DNA of 10,035 nt from Candidatus Omnitrophota bacterium (GTDB lineage: Bacteria; Omnitrophota; Gorgyraeia; B26-G9), in contig JAGYOO010000028.1 in assembly GCA_018399295.1 (NCBI GenBank), forward strand, positions 1 to 10,035. The letters run 5' to 3'. Below, in pieces: positions 5,888-10,035 of the stretch (within the stretch, counting starts at the first letter, position 1; the number at the start of each line of letters is the position of its first letter). Below the pieces are notes generated by a model. It did not search any database. It worked only from the letters and a program-made list of their open reading frames with translations, and was not told the DNA's origin. The position numbers and the translations under genes were made by a program.

Positions 5888-7272
5888 GAGAATTGATCCA
5901 GTGTTGTTCCGGCCGCCTGTCCGGCCCCCCGGATGATCCCGTTTTGCGGCTGAAGGGGATTGGCATTGATTCCCGTCTGCCGCTGACCGGTCAGGCCTTT
6001 CTCTGTATCCAGGGTGATCGATTTGACGGACATGATTTTGTCGAACAGGCAGTGGCCAACGGCGCCGCGCTCCTGATAGTGCAGGAAGACCGGATGGCCC
6101 AGGGTGGTTTCTTACCAAAGAAATGTCCGTGTTTGATCGTAAAAGACTCGATAAAGGCTCTGGCTGATATTGCCGCCTTTCATCGCCGCCGGTTCGGCAT
6201 TCCCGTGATCGCGGTAACCGGGTCAAACGGCAAGACGACCACCAAGGAGATGATCGCGCATATTCTCTCAGCAAAAATGCGGGTCCTTAAAAGCCGGGCC
6301 TCTTTTAATAATCAGATCGGCGTTCCGCTGACCTTGCTGAAACTGGAATCGGATCATCAGGCGGCAGTTCTGGAACTGGGCATGAATCATGCCGGAGAAC
6401 TTACCCGGTTGGCCGGGTTCTCGCGGCCGACCGCGGGGGTGATTACGAATGCCGGTTCGGCCCATCTTGAGTTTTTTTCCGGAACCGAAGAAATAATCGC
6501 GGCCAAGTGTGAGCTGATCGCGGCCTTGGCATTAGGTTCGCTCGCCATAATCAACGCTGACCAGGAAGACCTGTGGGATATGGCGGGCTCATTTTCTGTA
6601 ACCCGGCAAGGGTTTGGATTGGAAAACGACTGCGAATGGCGGGGTGAACTCCTTGCCGAAGGTAACGGGCGGGCGTGGTTCCGGGTAAAGGGGGTAGAGT
6701 GCCGACCTGAGTTTCCCGGGGTCCATAATGTCTATAATTGCCTGGCCGCTCTGGCCGTCTGCGTGGAACAGTTCGGCATCGATCTGCGCGAGGCCTGCGC
6801 GAGCCTGGAAGAGTTCAGTTTGCCGGATCTGCGGATGCAGGTGAGAGAGGCCCGGGGGATAAGAATGATCGCGGACTGCTACAACGCTAACCCCGCCTCC
6901 ATGCGCGCGGCGATCCAGACTCTTAGCCGGATGACGGTCACAGGAAGAAAAATACTGGTAGCCGCGGATATGCTGGAATTGGGCCGGTTCAGCCGCAGGG
7001 CGCACGAAGAAACGGGACGGACGGCCGCAGAGGCAGTGGACGTGCTGGTTGCTTTGGGCGGAATGGCCGGGTTTACCTGCGCCGCGGCCCTGCGGGCGGG
7101 GATGGACAAGGCCGCGATCTTTGCCTGTCAGGATCAGGCAGACGCGGAAAGGCTGCTCTTTGGAATGCTGCGGGAAGGCGATACCGTGCTGTTTAAAGGA
7201 TCAAGGGGGACGCGTCTGGAGGAACTTGTCGGAAAGTTGACTGATAACGGAAAAACAGCCAGGGACGGGTAG
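5875..7272 (+). CDS. murF: UDP-MurNAc-tripeptide:D-Ala-D-Ala ligase MurF
   Basis: A protein of 465 residues, within the family range. It adds D-Ala-D-Ala to UDP-MurNAc-tripeptide, completing the cytoplasmic pentapeptide precursor. The N-terminal substrate domain has GIDSR (30-34) and FDGHDFVEQAV (50-60). The ATPase domain has VTGSNGKTTTKE (114-125), SFNNQIGVPLTLL (143-155), LELGMNHAGE (166-175), NAGSAHLEFF (192-201) and the lysine expected to be carbamylated in AAKCELI (K211). After a VHNVYN segment (codons near 6720), the C-terminal domain carries DCYNANPASMRAAI (near 6870-6915) and ADMLELG (near 6964-6984), both diagnostic of MurF. The ATG lies inside the end of murE, with GAGG at 5866-5869, 5 nt ahead, so translation is probably coupled. 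It ends 1 nt before mraY. Confidence 0.97.
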   Translation: MFELRELIQCCSGRLSGPPDDPVLRLKGIGIDSRLPLTGQAFLCIQGDRFDGHDFVEQAVANGAALLIVQEDRMAQGGFLPKKCPCLIVKDSIKALADIAAFHRRRFGIPVIAVTGSNGKTTTKEMIAHILSAKMRVLKSRASFNNQIGVPLTLLKLESDHQAAVLELGMNHAGELTRLAGFSRPTAGVITNAGSAHLEFFSGTEEIIAAKCELIAALALGSLAIINADQEDLWDMAGSFSVTRQGFGLENDCEWRGELLAEGNGRAWFRVKGVECRPEFPGVHNVYNCLAALAVCVEQFGIDLREACASLEEFSLPDLRMQVREARGIRMIADCYNANPASMRAAIQTLSRMTVTGRKILVAADMLELGRFSRRAHEETGRTAAEAVDVLVALGGMAGFTCAAALRAGMDKAAIFACQDQADAERLLFGMLREGDTVLFKGSRGTRLEELVGKLTDNGKTARDG

Positions 7273-7273
7273 A

Positions 7274-8368
7274 ATGATATATCATTTTCTGTATCCTTTA
7301 AGGGAATTATTTTTCGGATTTAATGTTGTCCGGTATATAACCTTCCGCGCCGGAGCGGCCAGCGTGACTGCCTTTCTGTTAAGCGCGCTGCTCGGCCCGA
7401 TAGTGATTCGTTGGCTGAAGGCGCTTAAGATCGGAGAGTCTGTGCGCAGGGGGGAAGGGTGCGACATCCTGTTTGAACACCATAAACACAAGGACGGAAC
7501 CCCGACCATGGGCGGTCTTTTGATCCTGTCCGCGATCCTGATCAGTATCCTGCTCTGGGCCGATTTGAGTAACCGCTATGTCTGGATCGCTCTGCTGAGC
7601 ACGCTGTGGCTGGGCGCCGTGGGTTTTATCGATGATTATCTGAAACTTTCCAAACGCGGCAAGGGGCGGGGAATGACGGCGATGGTTAAGCTGGGCGGCC
7701 AGCTTATTCTCGGACTGGCCGTAGGCTATCTGCTGTTTACTGATCCGAATATCGGGGACAGACTGGATGTGCCGTTTCTGAAAAACATGGGAGTGCATCT
7801 GGGCGCGGCGTATATTCTGTTTGCCGCGGTGGTTATCATGGGTTCATCCAATGCCGTGAATCTTACCGACGGACTTGACGGGCTGGCTATCGGTTGCACC
7901 GCGATCGTAGCCATTACTTACAGCGGGCTCAGCTATCTGTCCGGCCACTCGCAGTTCAGTCAATACCTGCAGCTGATATACATTCCTCAGGCTGGAGAAC
8001 TTACTGTTTTCTGCGCCGCGGTCTTTGGAGCCGGACTGGGGTTTCTCTGGCATAATTGTCACCCGGCTGACGTGTTTATGGGGGATACGGGCGCGCTGGC
8101 TTTAGGCGGCGCGCTGGGAACAGTAGCGGTTATCATCAAAAAAGAACTTCTCCTGCTGTTAGTGGGAGGCATATTCGTGGCTGAGGCGGTGTCGGTTATA
8201 ATTCAGGTGGGGTCCTTTAAATTAAGAAAAAAGAGAGTTTTTCTCATGGCCCCGCTGCACCATCATTTTCAGTTAAAGGGCTGGGCGGAGTCGAAAGTGA
8301 TATTCAGATTCCTGATTATCGCGATCATTCTGGCCCTGCTCAGCCTTACTACGCTTAAACTTCGATAG
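7274..8368 (+). CDS. mraY: Phospho-N-acetylmuramoyl-pentapeptide transferase MraY
   Basis: A protein of 364 residues with about ten hydrophobic segments, the usual size and topology. MraY moves phospho-MurNAc-pentapeptide from UDP to undecaprenyl phosphate, forming lipid I at the inner face of the membrane. Signature motifs are KDGTPTMGG (73-81), FIDDYLKLSKRGKGRG (118-133) with the Asp pair D120-D121, SSNAVNLTDGLDGLA (191-205), NCHPADVFMGDTGALALGG (261-279) with catalytic-region D271, and PLHHHFQLKGWAE (327-339) with the His triplet 329-331. All polar residues expected in the Mg2+ and uridine site are in place. The ATG follows the murF stop by a single nucleotide; the upstream GGGACGGG is a poor ribosome site, so reinitiation after murF is plausible. 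Confidence 0.98.
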   Translation: MIYHFLYPLRELFFGFNVVRYITFRAGAASVTAFLLSALLGPIVIRWLKALKIGESVRRGEGCDILFEHHKHKDGTPTMGGLLILSAILISILLWADLSNRYVWIALLSTLWLGAVGFIDDYLKLSKRGKGRGMTAMVKLGGQLILGLAVGYLLFTDPNIGDRLDVPFLKNMGVHLGAAYILFAAVVIMGSSNAVNLTDGLDGLAIGCTAIVAITYSGLSYLSGHSQFSQYLQLIYIPQAGELTVFCAAVFGAGLGFLWHNCHPADVFMGDTGALALGGALGTVAVIIKKELLLLLVGGIFVAEAVSVIIQVGSFKLRKKRVFLMAPLHHHFQLKGWAESKVIFRFLIIAIILALLSLTTLKLR

Positions 8369-8393
8369 ACAAACAGGGAAAGGATTCCTGGAT

Positions 8394-9776
8394 ATGGAGA
8401 GATTTTCCGGGCGCAAGATATTCGTGGCCGGTCTGGCCCGTTCGGGAGAGGCCGCGGCCCGGCTCGCGGTTTCCCGGGGGGCGAGGGTATTGGCAGCGGA
8501 TTCTTCCGACTCCGATGAAACCCGCATCCGCGTTCGCCGGCTGGGAAAGCTTGGTATTGACGCGAGAAGCGGTTCGCACGGTTGTGAACTGCTTTCGCAA
8601 GCCGAACTTGTTGTAACCAGCCCCGGATTAAAAGACTCTGCCCCGGTATTGAAAGAGGCGAAGCGCCGGGGTATCCCCGTAATCAGTGAGATTGAGCTGG
8701 CCTGGCGCTTCTGCGCGTGTCCGGTGATCGCGGTCACCGGTACTAACGGCAAGAGCACGGTGACCACGCTTATCGGGGATATGCTTCAACAGGCCGGACG
8801 GCGGGCGGTTACCTGCGGGAATATCGGGAACTCGTTCAGCGCCGAGATGCTGGCGCGACCGGATGCCGAAATATTCGTAGTCGAAGTGAGTTCTTTCCAA
8901 CTGCTCCGCGTCGACCGGTTCCGGCCGGCCGTAGCCGTTGTCCTCAATCTCACCCGCAATCATCTTGACTATCACCGGACCATGCTCGCTTACACCAGGG
9001 CCAAGTTCCGGATCTTTGCTCGGCAGCGGGCAACCGACTGGGCCGTCGTAAACATCGCCGATGCCCGTCTTCGAAGAAAAGCGGGACAGATTTTCGCGCG
9101 CCGGCTCGTTTATGCCCTGGATAAGAGCGCGATAAACCGCAGCGACTTTCACGCGGCCGCCTGGCTGGAGAACGGCATGATCATGCTCCATAACGGAAAG
9201 TCCGCTGTTCCGGTTATTGACGCGGGAAAGATCAGATTAAAAGGCCGGCATAACCTGGAAAACATCATGGCCGCGGTCCTTGCCGTTCGGTCTCAGGGGG
9301 TCGATCCGGCTGCCAGCGCGGCAACCGCTGCCGCCTTTTGCGGACTGGAACACCGTTGTGAAAGTGTCGGCCGATTCAGACAGGTGGAGTATGTTAATGA
9401 TTCGAAGTCAACAACGGTTGACGCGACGATTCGGGCCCTTGCCGGGTTTCCGGATAAGAGTGTGATCCTGATCTGCGGCGGACGCGACAAAGGTAATGAC
9501 TATTCAAGCTGTGAGGAACCGGTCAGGCGAAAGGTCAGGGGACTGATCCTGATCGGTGAGGCGGCCGATAGGATTCAGAAGTGTCTGGCGCATGAAACAG
9601 CTTTTTGCCGCAAAAGTCCCAGTCTGGAGGCGGCAGTAAAACAGGCGGCTGATCGGGCGCGCGTCGGAGACACTGTATTGTTTTCACCAATGTGCGCTAG
9701 CTTCGATATGTTCACTGATTTTGAACAGCGCGGTAAAATGTTCAAAAAACTGGTGAAAAGGATTGTGAAACAATGA
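8394..9776 (+). CDS. murD: UDP-MurNAc-L-alanine:D-glutamate ligase MurD
   Basis: A protein of 460 residues, normal for MurD, which adds D-Glu to UDP-MurNAc-L-Ala in the cytoplasm, the step before MurE. A Rossmann-like N-terminal domain (IFVAGLARSGEAAA, 9-22; VVTSPGLKDSAPVL, 73-86) is followed by the P-loop VTGTNGKSTVTTLIG (114-128), GNIGNSF (142-148), VEVSSFQL (163-170), LTRNHLDYH (186-194), AK at 203-204 (K204 the likely carbamylated lysine) and KGRHNLEN (283-290). The C-terminal domain has HRCESVG (320-326), NDSKSTT (335-341), ICGGRDKGNDY (360-370) and SPMCASFDMFTDFEQRG (431-447), the last being a MurD hallmark. The DHLD motif reads NHLD (Asn189), a known type of variation. AAAGGA at 8379-8384 is a good ribosome site, 9 nt before the ATG. 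It overlaps ftsW by 4 bp. Confidence 0.97.
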   Translation: MERFSGRKIFVAGLARSGEAAARLAVSRGARVLAADSSDSDETRIRVRRLGKLGIDARSGSHGCELLSQAELVVTSPGLKDSAPVLKEAKRRGIPVISEIELAWRFCACPVIAVTGTNGKSTVTTLIGDMLQQAGRRAVTCGNIGNSFSAEMLARPDAEIFVVEVSSFQLLRVDRFRPAVAVVLNLTRNHLDYHRTMLAYTRAKFRIFARQRATDWAVVNIADARLRRKAGQIFARRLVYALDKSAINRSDFHAAAWLENGMIMLHNGKSAVPVIDAGKIRLKGRHNLENIMAAVLAVRSQGVDPAASAATAAAFCGLEHRCESVGRFRQVEYVNDSKSTTVDATIRALAGFPDKSVILICGGRDKGNDYSSCEEPVRRKVRGLILIGEAADRIQKCLAHETAFCRKSPSLEAAVKQAADRARVGDTVLFSPMCASFDMFTDFEQRGKMFKKLVKRIVKQ

Positions 9777-10035
9777 ATGATCTCCGGCAAACGCGTGTAA
9801 ATCTGGCAGGACTTACTTTGGTTCTTTTAGCCATAGGCAGCGTAATGATCTACAGCGCCAGCGCGGTTTATGCCCTGGAGAACCTGGGCGAGGCGTCTTA
9901 TTATCTTAAACGTCATTTGCTGTACATGCTGATTGGGTTTGGAACTGCTTTTTTTATGATGAGTTTCGATTACAGCCGCTTGCGCAAGATGGCCAAACCT
10001 TTGCTGCTGTTTTCGGTTGTTATGCTGGTGCTGCT
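9773..10035 (+). CDS. ftsW: Septal peptidoglycan polymerase FtsW (SEDS family), 3' truncated by window edge
   Basis: Eighty-seven codons are present and the frame is open to the last base. The translation begins MNDLRQTRVNLAGLTLVLLA and continues with a first membrane segment ending in SVMIYSASAVYA (residues 23-34), the conserved SEDS family signature at the end of TM1. A YYLKRHLLYMLIG segment (44-56) then leads into TM2, and YSRLRKMAKPLLL (68-80) into TM3. SEDS proteins polymerise glycan strands from lipid II, and FtsW does so at the septum with FtsI. RodA is the main alternative by sequence alone, but the position after murD in a dcw cluster favours FtsW. The ATG overlaps the murD stop as ATGA, with AAGGA at 9758-9762 upstream, so the genes are probably translationally coupled. 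Confidence 0.93.
   Translation, partial: MNDLRQTRVNLAGLTLVLLAIGSVMIYSASAVYALENLGEASYYLKRHLLYMLIGFGTAFFMMSFDYSRLRKMAKPLLLFSVVMLVL

Noticed and set aside
5666..6274. Minus-strand open frame (202 codons) opposite the murE/murF junction
   Set aside because: The product is low-complexity, rich in Arg, Pro and Ser, as expected from the reverse of GC-rich coding DNA; both genes on the + strand are intact.
9773..10035. RodA (elongation SEDS protein) instead of FtsW
   Set aside because: The visible N-terminus fits both, but dcw position after murD and with ftsI in the same operon favours FtsW.

Overview
The window holds the front part of a division and cell wall (dcw) cluster. All recognisable genes are on the + strand, in the classical order mraZ, rsmH, ftsL-like, ftsI, murE, murF, mraY, murD, ftsW. 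It is preceded by the 3' end of an unrelated membrane gene. Gene content and a meso-diaminopimelate-type MurE indicate a bacterium with peptidoglycan. The O-antigen-ligase-like upstream gene suggests a Gram-negative envelope. The DNA is moderately GC-rich by eye. The sequences do not look like a well-studied model lineage. The Wzy-C/TPR protein and the style of the FtsL-like protein remind me of candidate phyla such as Omnitrophota, but that is an impression and not a placement.

Layout: positions 1-723 are the C-terminal part of an O-antigen ligase/polymerase-like protein with a TPR tail, cut by the left edge. Positions 724-883 are an AT-rich intergenic control region. It holds an A/T-tract (UP-like) element, a near-consensus sigma70 promoter (TTGACA, 17 bp, TATAGT) and three direct AAAGTGG boxes spaced exactly 10 bp, which read as the MraZ operator. 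Positions 884-9776 are eight tightly packed genes with overlaps of 11 bp (mraZ/rsmH) and 13 bp (murE/murF) and short gaps elsewhere. The longest gap is the 62-bp AT-rich one before ftsI. An ATGA overlap leads into ftsW at 9773, which runs off the right edge.

How the genes work together: MraZ probably represses the operon from its own promoter. RsmH methylates 16S rRNA. MurE, MurF and MurD build the UDP-MurNAc-pentapeptide (acting in the order MurD, MurE, MurF), and MraY transfers it to the lipid carrier to make lipid I. FtsW (polymerase) and FtsI (transpeptidase) build septal peptidoglycan, with the FtsL-like protein as the probable activating partner. I found no mobile element, CRISPR array, RNA gene or new defence-type system. 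The most interesting signals are the operator architecture, the divergent FtsL-like gene and the unusual ftsI translation start.
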